A DNA stretch of 64,000 nucleotides, from positions 1,488,001 to 1,552,000 of the forward strand of contig OY762936.1 of NCBI GenBank assembly GCA_963666935.1. Direction: 5' to 3'. This stretch comes from G963666935 sp963666935 (GTDB lineage Bacteria; Bacillota; Clostridia; Christensenellales; CAG-138). Within the stretch, counting starts at the first letter, position 1. Each line of letters starts with the position of its first letter. A program made the translations under genes and the position numbers. The notes below the pieces were generated by a model. That model was given only the letters and a program-made list of their open reading frames with translations. It had not been told where the DNA came from and did not search any database. Positions 51,125 to 58,980 of the stretch are shown in pieces.

Positions 51125-51162
51125 AGGGCCATATGCTACCAAAGGGGAGGAGCTATGGCCCT
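51125..51162 (+). promoter_or_regulatory. hairpin enclosing the ribosome site and start codon of the DUF2953 gene
   Basis: AGGGCCAT (51125-51132) is fully complementary to ATGGCCCT (51155-51162). The start codon ATG at 51155 lies in the 3' arm, the GGGGAGG ribosome site in the loop, and TTTATT follows. The structure could act as an attenuator after scpB and hide the start codon of the next gene. Confidence 0.6.
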
Positions 51163-51715
51163 TTTATTGTTGCTTGCCGTTCTTACGGCCTTGATACTTT
51201 TCCTGCTTGCCGGTGTGTCGGTTCGATTCGCGATTACATTTTCCAACATGTGCGTCGAATCCGCGATCACAATACCACTTTGGGGATTCATCAAAATACA
51301 CTCACACTTGCGGATCAGCCTTACGCCGTTGCGCTTTTATTTGAATGAGAAACTTCTCAATAGAGTAAAAAAAACAGGACGAAAAATATCTCCCAGTGGA
51401 AAATGGATATGGTTTTTAAAGAACGGAGGAGTTCATTTGCAGAGCCTGCATATTGATGGGGTGATGGGAGTTGAAAACGATGCCGCGGCAACCCTGCTGG
51501 CTACGGGAACTGTAGAAGCGATTGTTTCCGCTTTAATTTGTAGTGTCTTGCATACCCGGCAAACCGGCGTTCAGTTCAGGCCACAGGTCAATGTTGGAAT
51601 TTTTTCCCTTGCCATTTATGGAATAGTGCAGATAAAACCCACGCAAATTATAGCTGCCGCCCTTTGGCGGCTAATTCATAAAAAAAGAGGTAATTCACAT
51701 GTCTCATCCCGTTGA
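51155..51715 (+). CDS. DUF2953 domain protein (YtfI-like)
   Basis: 186 residues. N-terminal membrane helix (residues 1-26), then a ~150-residue domain with RKISPSGKWIWFLKNGGVHLQSLHIDGVMGVENDAAATLLATG and VNVGIFSLAIYGIVQIKPTQII. DUF2953 genes lie directly before ytfJ in spore-formers, as here; function unknown. Overlaps ytfJ by 17 bases. Confidence 0.85.
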   Translation: MALLLLLAVLTALILFLLAGVSVRFAITFSNMCVESAITIPLWGFIKIHSHLRISLTPLRFYLNEKLLNRVKKTGRKISPSGKWIWFLKNGGVHLQSLHIDGVMGVENDAAATLLATGTVEAIVSALICSVLHTRQTGVQFRPQVNVGIFSLAIYGIVQIKPTQIIAAALWRLIHKKRGNSHVSSR

Positions 51716-52148
51716 AAATATTATGCGTACTACCATGGAACAGCTTAAAAGAATGGTTGATGTGGATACGGTCGTTGGGAACCCCATTTCGGCCGAAGAC
51801 GAAACCATGATACTGCCCGTTTCCAAAGTGAGCATGGGGTTTCTTTCCGGCGGCGGGGAATATTCACTCCCCGACGGAAACAAGAGGCAGGGGCCGGTTA
51901 AATCCAGCGGCACCACGATGGACCAGGAAGAGGGGCGGTATCCCTTTGCCGGGACTTCTGTAGCCGGGCTGACCGTTACGCCTGTGGCGTTCGTATCTGT
52001 GACCCGGGGTTCAGTGCGGGTGATTCCCACACAGTACAATGATACGCTTGATCGGCTTGTGGAGATGATTCCCGAAGCGATTTCCTCCATTAAACAGGCG
52101 GTTTTGGAAATTTGCACACATACGAAAGAGGACGGAGAATATCAATGA
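51699..52148 (+). CDS. ytfJ: GerW/YtfJ family sporulation protein
   Basis: 149 residues (AAGAGG upstream). Starts MSHPVENIMRTTMEQLKRMVDVDTVVGNPI; the central LPVSKVSMGFLSGGGEYS with Gly-rich AGTSVAGLTVTPVAFVSV are the family signature. GerW is a spore cytoplasmic protein needed for germination in some species. Its stop overlaps the dacF start (ATGA). Confidence 0.94.
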   Translation: MSHPVENIMRTTMEQLKRMVDVDTVVGNPISAEDETMILPVSKVSMGFLSGGGEYSLPDGNKRQGPVKSSGTTMDQEEGRYPFAGTSVAGLTVTPVAFVSVTRGSVRVIPTQYNDTLDRLVEMIPEAISSIKQAVLEICTHTKEDGEYQ

Positions 52149-53269
52149 TTTTTCAGAGAAAAGCGGCGGCGTTGATATTAGCCTGCTTAACAGTGCTTTC
52201 ATCCAACATCGCCTATGCGCAAGCAAGCCCGTCAACGGGCGCGCAGGCCGCGGCGCTGGTTGAGGTTTCCACCGACAAGGTGCTATATGCCAACAACGCC
52301 CACGCGAAGTTGCCCATGGCCAGCACAACAAAAATTATGACCGCCCTGCTCGCCATTGAGTATGGAGATCTGGATGAAATCGTTACCACCGATGCCTCCG
52401 CCTATGGCACAGAGGGCTCCAGCATCTATTTGCAGCTGGAGGAACAGATGTCCCTGCGGGATTTGCTCTACGGGCTGATGCTTTCCTCGGGCAATGACGC
52501 AGCGGTTGCCATCGCCATTTATATCGGCAAGGGCGTGGAGCGCTTTACCCAAATGATGAATGCTCGCGCAAAAGAAATCGGTGCAAACAATACAAACTTT
52601 GTGACGCCAAACGGTTTGCCGGATGAGAATCACTATACGACGGCCTACGATTTGGCCCTCATTGCGGCGGAAGCCATGAAAAACGAAATGTTTGGCGAGA
52701 TTGTAGGCACGCAATACTACAAAACCACCACGGGAAACTATGTTCGCACTTTTAAAAATAAAAACAAAATCCTATGGCAGTATGACGGCGGAACAGGGAT
52801 TAAGACCGGGTATACAAAAGCGGCAGGCAGGTGCCTAGTATTCTCTGCGGAACGCGATGGGATGGAACTGGTTGGCGTCGTTTTGAACTGCTCGGATATG
52901 TTCAACGATGCCATGCGGATTCTCGACTACGGTATGGACACCTATGAAATGGCAAGTCTGGTGACTCCGGATCAGATCGTGAGCCGCGTTGCGGTACAAA
53001 GCGGGACAAAAAATGTGTTGGAACTTGTACCCATAAAAGATATAATGGTACCGGTGACACAGGGAGAGAGCATTTCCTACCGAACCGTTGTCACGATTTA
53101 TGACGATTTGACCGCGCCCGTTGAGGCCGGAGATGTTTGCGGATATGTGGACGTGCTGGACGGGGATGCGCTTTTGGTACGGTTTGATTTGGCGGCTGCA
53201 GAGCGCATCGATGCTGCTCAGGTTGACTACTTTTTAGGCAGAATAATTCGGCGCTTCGCTTTCAGCTGA
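52145..53269 (+). CDS. dacF: D-alanyl-D-alanine carboxypeptidase (DacF type)
   Basis: 374 residues from the ATG at 52145. Signal peptide cleaved near AYAQA. Intact S11 peptidase motifs: STTK (60-63, catalytic Ser60), SGN (115-117), KTG (220-222). The C-terminal ~110-residue DacF-type beta domain follows. It trims the terminal D-Ala of muropeptides, in sporulation lowering cortex crosslinks. Fourth gene of the scpB-DUF2953-ytfJ-dacF run, a constant spore-former neighbourhood. Confidence 0.94.
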   Translation: MIFQRKAAALILACLTVLSSNIAYAQASPSTGAQAAALVEVSTDKVLYANNAHAKLPMASTTKIMTALLAIEYGDLDEIVTTDASAYGTEGSSIYLQLEEQMSLRDLLYGLMLSSGNDAAVAIAIYIGKGVERFTQMMNARAKEIGANNTNFVTPNGLPDENHYTTAYDLALIAAEAMKNEMFGEIVGTQYYKTTTGNYVRTFKNKNKILWQYDGGTGIKTGYTKAAGRCLVFSAERDGMELVGVVLNCSDMFNDAMRILDYGMDTYEMASLVTPDQIVSRVAVQSGTKNVLELVPIKDIMVPVTQGESISYRTVVTIYDDLTAPVEAGDVCGYVDVLDGDALLVRFDLAAAERIDAAQVDYFLGRIIRRFAFS

Positions 53270-53295
53270 GCATAGATTAGGATGTGGGGGACGGA

Positions 53296-54033
53296 ATGAG
53301 ATTACAGAAATTCATGGCGGAAGCCGGTGTCGCTTCCCGACGCAAGTGCGAAGAGTACATTGCTGCGGGACAGGTCAAAGTCAATGGAGGCACGGCAAGC
53401 CTTGGATGTGTCATAGACCCGGAGCATGACACGGTGGAATTTGCGGGGAAAATACTTCGCCCGCAAAGTAGCCGCGTCATTTTAATGTTTCACAAGCCCC
53501 GGGGCGTCGTTTGCACATCACAGGACCCCCAGGGCCGCAAAACTGTACTGGACTGCGTTCGCGAGATCCCTCTGCGGCTGTACAGCGTGGGAAGGCTGGA
53601 TATTGACTCAGAGGGGCTGATCCTCATCACCAACGACGGAGAATTGGCATATCGGCTTACACATCCTAAATTCGCGCTGAACAAGACCTATTTTGTGATT
53701 TGTGGGGGTGCAGTGTCGCCGGAGCAGATACAAAAGCTGGAGGATGGAGTTCTCCTTGACGACGGGATGACAGCCCCGGCCCATGTGCGGCATGTGACGC
53801 GGCTGAAAAGTGGGGACACTTCCCTTGAAATTACTATTCACGAAGGGCGAAACCGGCAGATCCGACGAATGCTGAAAGCCTTGGGACACGATACCCAGCT
53901 GCTGCGGCGGGTGCAGATTGGCCCGCTGAAACTAGGCGATCTACAGCGGGGAATATGGCGGTATCTGACAGATTCAGAGAGCCATTCACTGATGGAAGCG
54001 GCGGGATGCACTGCCCAAACTGCAATGGAATAA
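53296..54033 (+). CDS. rluB: rRNA large-subunit pseudouridine synthase (RluB family)
   Basis: 245 residues from the ATG at 53296 (GTGGGGG upstream); a GTG at 53284 is possible. N-terminal S4 domain MRLQKFMAEAGVASRRKCEEYI, then RsuA/RluB catalytic part with YSVGRLDIDSEGLILITNDGELAYRLTHP containing the catalytic Asp, and the ending EGRNRQIRRMLKALGHDTQLLRRVQIGPL. It modifies 23S rRNA. In Firmicutes the RluB gene follows scpAB. Confidence 0.93.
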   Translation: MRLQKFMAEAGVASRRKCEEYIAAGQVKVNGGTASLGCVIDPEHDTVEFAGKILRPQSSRVILMFHKPRGVVCTSQDPQGRKTVLDCVREIPLRLYSVGRLDIDSEGLILITNDGELAYRLTHPKFALNKTYFVICGGAVSPEQIQKLEDGVLLDDGMTAPAHVRHVTRLKSGDTSLEITIHEGRNRQIRRMLKALGHDTQLLRRVQIGPLKLGDLQRGIWRYLTDSESHSLMEAAGCTAQTAME

Positions 54034-54106
54034 TGGATTTTTGCGCAGGCAGCACAGTCTGCGCTTTATGTATCAAATCCTGCAAATGAATTTTTTGATG
54101 AATTTA

Positions 54107-54136
54107 TTGCACAATTCATAGAAGTAATAGTAAAAT
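54107..54136 (+). promoter_or_regulatory. promoter of surE and following genes
   Basis: TTGCAC (54107-54112) and TAAAAT (54131-54136), 18-base spacer, in an AT-rich gap 71 bases before surE. Confidence 0.45.
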
Positions 54137-54207
54137 ATAGGTGCTTTTACAAGAATGATGCACTGTGCCTTGACACAGCCGCCATGAACTGAAGGAGGAA
54201 GTTTTTC

Positions 54208-54960
54208 ATGCGCATTTTGCTGACCAATGACGATGGCGTGCACGCGCCGGGAATGAACGCTTTGGCAGAATTGTTGCGCGTCGATCATTCCGTGGTGATT
54301 GTGGCCCCTGACGCTGAGCGCAGCGGTGCGGGACACTCCATTACGCTTAACGCACCTCTACGGGTTAAACGCGTATCCGTTCCCTCCGATGTAACGGCCT
54401 ATTGTGTAAGCGGGAGCCCGGCGGATTGCGTAAAAATCGCCTGTGACTACCTTGAAATCGAGCCGGAGCTTATTGTTTCCGGCATAAACCACGGCTATAA
54501 CACGGGGATTGACACACACTATTCCGGCACAGTATCCGCTGCTGCGGAAGGCGCGTTGCATGGAATCCCATCCATTGCAGCCTCCATGGGAGCGGTCAAT
54601 CCTTCAGACTGCACAAAACAGGCGGCCATTATTGCAAAGCTTATCCCCCAATTGCTTAAAACAGGAGGCCGGTTCTTCAACATCAATATTCCGGCCCGGC
54701 CCTTTGAAATGCTTAAGGGCGTACGGTGTACAAAGCTTTCCTCCTACGCTTATCAATCGGAGTTCATTGAACGCAACGACCCGCGGGGTAGATCTTACCT
54801 TTGGATGTCTGTGCGGGATGGCAAAATCTCCAATGATGATATTGATACGGATGAAAAGTGGATTACTGAGAACTACGTGACGGTGACTCCACTGGCGGTA
54901 AATGCAACGGATATCGATATGCTCAAGACGCTTCAATCAGAAATAGAATTCAGCTTGTGA
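54208..54960 (+). CDS. surE: 5'-nucleotidase SurE
   Basis: 250 residues, AAGGAGG upstream of the ATG. N-terminus MRILLTNDDGVHAPGMNAL contains the metal site Asp8-Asp9, then AGHSITL with the second metal region, YCVSGSPADCVK and SGINHGYN. A broad-range nucleotidase and exopolyphosphatase linked to stress survival. The next gene starts 8 bases later. Confidence 0.94.
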   Translation: MRILLTNDDGVHAPGMNALAELLRVDHSVVIVAPDAERSGAGHSITLNAPLRVKRVSVPSDVTAYCVSGSPADCVKIACDYLEIEPELIVSGINHGYNTGIDTHYSGTVSAAAEGALHGIPSIAASMGAVNPSDCTKQAAIIAKLIPQLLKTGGRFFNINIPARPFEMLKGVRCTKLSSYAYQSEFIERNDPRGRSYLWMSVRDGKISNDDIDTDEKWITENYVTVTPLAVNATDIDMLKTLQSEIEFSL

Positions 54961-54968
54961 GGTAAAAA

Positions 54969-55835
54969 ATGGATCATGCAGATTTGCTGAAAATAATCGG
55001 CCAGAACTTCTCCAAATTCAGCAAGGGACAAAAGGCCATCGCCAATTATATTGCGGAAAACTACGACAAAGCTGCGTTTGTCACTGCTGCGAAGATGGGA
55101 AGGATCGTAGGCGTCAGCGAGTCCACTGTGGTTCGCTTTGCCTATGCGCTGGGCTATGACGGATACCCGGAATTGCAGCGCAATTTGCAGGAGCTGATAA
55201 GAAATAAGCTGACGACCGTACAGCGGATCCAGATGACCTCCGAACTGCCCCAGGACGAGGTGCTGACCGCTGTTATGAAGGCGGACATTTCAAACATCAG
55301 GGCTACCATTGAATCCAATGACACCAAGACATTCAATGCGTTTATCGATGAGATTTTTGCCGCAAAAAAGGTTTACATCATGGGCGTAAAGAGCGCCGCG
55401 CCGTTGGCGCAGTTCATGGGATATTATTTGAGCTTTATTCTGGATAATGTATGCGTTGTGAGCTCACTGCTCATGGACGTTTATGATAGCATGATTCGAA
55501 TCGGCAAAGATGACCTATGCATTGGAATCAGCTTTCCCCGGTATTCCACCCGCACGGCGGAGGCGCTTGCTTTTGCCAAAACCAGAAAGGCCAAAGTAGT
55601 GGCCATTACCGACAGCCCATTTGCACCCATTGCGGAGATTGCAGATAATATTCTCATCGCAAAGAGCGATATGGCTTCCTTCGCGGATTCGCTAGCGGCT
55701 CCGCTGAGCCTGATCAATGCCATCATCGTGGCCGCAAGCCTGCGAAACAAGGAAGAGGTCTACGACTGCTTCAACCAATTGGAGGGTATTTGGAAGGACC
55801 ACAATGTCTATACCGCCGCAAGGGAGCAAAAATGA
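54969..55835 (+). CDS. MurR/RpiR family transcriptional regulator
   Basis: 288 residues. N-terminal HTH of the RpiR type (FSKFSKGQKAIANYIAENYD, MGRIVGVSESTVVRFAYALGYDGYPEL) and a SIS sugar-phosphate binding domain (KVYIMGVKSAAPLAQFM, ISFPRYSTRTAEALAFAK). It senses a phosphosugar and regulates sugar or cell-wall catabolism; the target is unknown, and no sugar genes are adjacent. Coupled to the next gene by an ATGA-type overlap. Confidence 0.9.
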   Translation: MDHADLLKIIGQNFSKFSKGQKAIANYIAENYDKAAFVTAAKMGRIVGVSESTVVRFAYALGYDGYPELQRNLQELIRNKLTTVQRIQMTSELPQDEVLTAVMKADISNIRATIESNDTKTFNAFIDEIFAAKKVYIMGVKSAAPLAQFMGYYLSFILDNVCVVSSLLMDVYDSMIRIGKDDLCIGISFPRYSTRTAEALAFAKTRKAKVVAITDSPFAPIAEIADNILIAKSDMASFADSLAAPLSLINAIIVAASLRNKEEVYDCFNQLEGIWKDHNVYTAAREQK

Positions 55836-56452
55836 AGCTGATTCTAATTCGCCATGGACAGACGGACTGGAACGCCCGGCATATGGTCCAGGGAAGAAAC
55901 GACCTTCCGCTGAACCCTGTGGGGCTGCAGCAAGCGGAAGAAATCGGGAGTTTTTTAAAGGATACAAAAATATCGGCAATTTACAGCAGCCCGCTTCAAC
56001 GGGCATACCAGACTGCTAGACACATTGCGCACAGTGGTGAGGTGATTGTGGATGACCGGCTCATTGAGCGTGACTTTGGGCTTTGGGACGGTATGTCATT
56101 TTCGCAAATTGCCGAAAAATACCCGGATCTTTGGAAAATCTGGCGCACGGCACCGGCTGATACTGAAATCCCGGGGGCAGAACGGATCCCTGATGTGGCA
56201 AATCGATGCCTGCCGTTTTTGGAAGAGATCGTAGATCACCACTGCCCAGCAGGAGAGACGGCAGCCATTGTGAGCCATACCATACCGCTCAAAATCATTG
56301 TGGCGCACTTTATGAAACTGCCGCTTAATTCGATCCATGAGATTGGCATGCACAACTGCGGCTATAATGAAATTATGGTAGATTCTTTTGAAAGCGGCGT
56401 CGTTACCGTAACAAACGACGTTTGCTTCCAACATAAGGGAGATACGCTATGA
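55832..56452 (+). CDS. histidine phosphatase family protein
   Basis: 206 residues from the ATG at 55832 (AAGGGAG upstream). RHGQTDWN near the N-terminus, ISAIYSSPLQRAYQTA, Glu in IERDFGLWDG and the second catalytic His in VSHTIPLK. Belongs to the phosphoglycerate-mutase-like group; in such contexts usually a phosphatase (GpmB/CobC type). Exact substrate unknown. Four-base overlaps on both sides. Confidence 0.88.
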   Translation: MKLILIRHGQTDWNARHMVQGRNDLPLNPVGLQQAEEIGSFLKDTKISAIYSSPLQRAYQTARHIAHSGEVIVDDRLIERDFGLWDGMSFSQIAEKYPDLWKIWRTAPADTEIPGAERIPDVANRCLPFLEEIVDHHCPAGETAAIVSHTIPLKIIVAHFMKLPLNSIHEIGMHNCGYNEIMVDSFESGVVTVTNDVCFQHKGDTL

Positions 56453-57666
56453 GCCGCGTTGCAGTGATCGGCGGTGGGGCGGCGGGCATGGTGGCAGCTG
56501 CGGCAGCCGCCCAGCGAGGCCACGAGGCCGTACTGATTGAGAAGAACGAGAAGCTGGGGAAGAAGCTGTTCATCACCGGCAAGGGGCGGTGCAATGTCAC
56601 CAACGCTGCCGATTTGGAAGAGTTCTTTCGGAACATTCCCCGGAACCCAAAGTTCCTCTACAGCGCGCTCTACGGATTTTCCAACGACGATACGGTATCG
56701 CTGCTTCATGAGATGGGTACCCCCACTAAAGTGGAACGTGGCAACCGCGTTTTCCCGGCATCGGATAAATCCAGCGACGTGATTCGGGCGCTAAGCACGA
56801 ACGTCAGACGTTCCGGCGCGGAAATTCGGCTGAACACCCGAATGGAGCGCATTTTTCGCGAGGGTGAAGGGTTTTGCCTGACCTTGAACGGGAAACAAGA
56901 GTTTTTTGACGCCGTGATTCTTTGCACCGGCGGAATGAGTTACCCTGCCACCGGATCCACGGGCGACGGATTCGCCTTCGCACAGAGTTTAGGACATAGC
57001 ATCACGCAGACACAGCCCTCGTTAATTCCGTTGGAGACGGCGGAGGCGTGGCCCAAGGAGCTGATGGGACTGTCCCTTCGGAATGTGACGCTCTCGGTGA
57101 TTTGCGGCAAGAAAACCGTTTATAGTGAGCTAGGAGAGATGCTCTTTACCCATTTTGGCGTTTCGGGGCCACTGGTTTTAAGCGCCAGCAGCCGAATCCC
57201 AAATGATCCTGCCGGCACAGTCTTGAAAATCGACCTCAAACCGGGACTTACATTGGAGGAGTTGGATCGGCGGATTCTTCGGGATTTCGACAAGAATATA
57301 CGGCGGCAATTCTCCAATGCTCTTGACGAGCTTTTGCCGTCAAAGCTGATTCCTGTGATCGTTGCGCTCAGCGGAATTGCGCCGAACATGCCTGTGAATT
57401 CCATTACGCGACAACAGCGGGAGGCCCTTGGACGCCTGCTTAAGGAACTGACCATGACCGTGCGCTGCGCTAGACCCATTGAAGAAGCGCTGGTGACCCG
57501 GGGCGGCGTTTTCGTAAAGGAAATCAATTCCTCTACAATGGAATCAAAGCTGGTCCCAAACCTCTATTTCGCCGGTGAGATGATTGACGTAGACGGATAC
57601 ACCGGCGGGTACAACCTGCAGATCGCGTTTTCCACCGGTGTATGCGCCGGAAGATCCGTTCGATAA
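56449..57666 (+). CDS. NAD(P)/FAD-dependent oxidoreductase, HI0933/YhiN (BaiN-like) family
   Basis: 405 residues. VAVIGGGAAGMVAAAAAAQRG is the FAD-binding Rossmann motif; GKKLFITGKGRCNVTN is the family signature; GGMSYPATGSTGDGF and ALVTRGGVFVKEIN with YFAGEMIDVDGYTGGYNLQIAFSTG close the fold. Relatives include B. subtilis YtfP; the physiological reaction is generally unknown. It overlaps the phosphatase gene by four bases. Confidence 0.9.
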   Translation: MSRVAVIGGGAAGMVAAAAAAQRGHEAVLIEKNEKLGKKLFITGKGRCNVTNAADLEEFFRNIPRNPKFLYSALYGFSNDDTVSLLHEMGTPTKVERGNRVFPASDKSSDVIRALSTNVRRSGAEIRLNTRMERIFREGEGFCLTLNGKQEFFDAVILCTGGMSYPATGSTGDGFAFAQSLGHSITQTQPSLIPLETAEAWPKELMGLSLRNVTLSVICGKKTVYSELGEMLFTHFGVSGPLVLSASSRIPNDPAGTVLKIDLKPGLTLEELDRRILRDFDKNIRRQFSNALDELLPSKLIPVIVALSGIAPNMPVNSITRQQREALGRLLKELTMTVRCARPIEEALVTRGGVFVKEINSSTMESKLVPNLYFAGEMIDVDGYTGGYNLQIAFSTGVCAGRSVR

Positions 57667-57678
57667 AGGAGAGAAAAT

Positions 57679-58362
57679 ATGGACGACTACCTGAACATTG
57701 CCATTGACGGCCCCGCGGGGGCGGGGAAGAGCACCATTGCCAAGGCTATTGCCAACAAGCTGGGAATTTTATATCTGGATACCGGCGCCATGTACCGCGC
57801 CATGGCATTCAAAGCGCTTCAGATGGGAATCGTGCCGGGCGACCGGGACGCCGTGCTGCCGATTCTGCAGGATACCGACATTATGGCTGTCAATGAGGCC
57901 GGCGTGCAGCATACCTATCTCGACGGAAAGGATGTGTCCGGCCTTATCCGCACGCAGGAGGTCGCAAAAGGGGCGTCGGATATCAGCGCCATTCCCGAGG
58001 TTCGCATCAAGCTGGTGGAACTTCAACGGAAGGTGGCTACATCCTCGCACGTGGTGATGGATGGAAGAGACATTGGCTCCTATGTAATTCCCCACACAAA
58101 ATACAAATTTTATGTCACGGCGTCTGCGGAAGAGCGGGCGAAGCGCAGGCTTTTGGAACTGCAGGAAAAGGGCCAGTATCTAGACCGTGATTTGCAGTTT
58201 GTGATTGACGAAATCGTACAGCGAGATAAAAACGACTCTACGCGCAAGTTTGCGCCTTTGACCCGCGTTGCCGACGCAGCTTTGATCGATACTACTGCCA
58301 TGGATATTCCCACTGCGGTGAACGCCGTTCTATCCCTTCTACCTTCGGAGGTCAAGCAATAG
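57679..58362 (+). CDS. cmk: cytidylate kinase
   Basis: 227 residues, GGAGAG upstream. P-loop IDGPAGAGKSTIAKA, LYLDTGAMYRAMA, MDGRDIGSYVIPHTKYKFYVTAS, and LEL-lid RDKNDSTRKFAPL. Phosphorylates CMP/dCMP. The set cmk-plsC-ispH/rpsA mirrors Clostridium gene order. Confidence 0.96.
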   Translation: MDDYLNIAIDGPAGAGKSTIAKAIANKLGILYLDTGAMYRAMAFKALQMGIVPGDRDAVLPILQDTDIMAVNEAGVQHTYLDGKDVSGLIRTQEVAKGASDISAIPEVRIKLVELQRKVATSSHVVMDGRDIGSYVIPHTKYKFYVTASAEERAKRRLLELQEKGQYLDRDLQFVIDEIVQRDKNDSTRKFAPLTRVADAALIDTTAMDIPTAVNAVLSLLPSEVKQ

Positions 58363-58365
58363 CAG

Positions 58366-58980
58366 ATGTTGTACTATTTTATTAAATATGTATTGGGTCC
58401 ATTTGTGCTTCTTTACTATCGGCCCAAGGTGTATGGGCGAAAAAATCTGAGTTTCAAGGGGCCCGGTATCGTTGTATGCAACCATCTTTCAGCAATGGAT
58501 CCCTTTTTGCTAGCTTTTATTGCAAAGCGCACGATTCGCTATATGGCAAAATCAGAGCTATTTCAGTCGCCCTTGGGAAAATTCTTTTTTAAGTCGATCC
58601 TTGCCTTTCCTATCAACCGCCATATGGCTGATCTCTCATCGCTTAAAAAGGCCGTGGGCGTTTTAGAACGTGGAGGGGTTTTTGGAATATTCCCGGAAGG
58701 AACGCGCTCCGCTACCCGAGAACTGGGCACATTGGAAAATGGCGCGGCGTTTTTGGCGCTGCGCACCGGCGTACCTGTGATCCCCGCCTATTTTCACCCG
58801 GAAAGTTACGTTAAGACCCGCCCGCGCATCATCATTGGAACGCCCATCGAATTTCATCTGGATGAAGCCCACGGCAGGTCAGCACAGATGGCGATGGCAA
58901 CGGCCCAAATCGGCGACGCATTTATGGCGCTGAGGGCAAAACTGGAGGAAATTGAACATGCAGATCATCGCGGCGCATAA
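58366..58980 (+). CDS. plsC: 1-acyl-sn-glycerol-3-phosphate acyltransferase
   Basis: 204 residues; CGGAGG lies 14 bases before the ATG. N-terminal helix, catalytic motif NHLSAMDP (HxxxxD), GVFGIFPEGTRS and PVIPAYFH. Adds the second acyl chain in phospholipid synthesis at the inner membrane face. Overlaps the ispH-rpsA gene by 23 bases. Confidence 0.94.
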   Translation: MLYYFIKYVLGPFVLLYYRPKVYGRKNLSFKGPGIVVCNHLSAMDPFLLAFIAKRTIRYMAKSELFQSPLGKFFFKSILAFPINRHMADLSSLKKAVGVLERGGVFGIFPEGTRSATRELGTLENGAAFLALRTGVPVIPAYFHPESYVKTRPRIIIGTPIEFHLDEAHGRSAQMAMATAQIGDAFMALRAKLEEIEHADHRGA

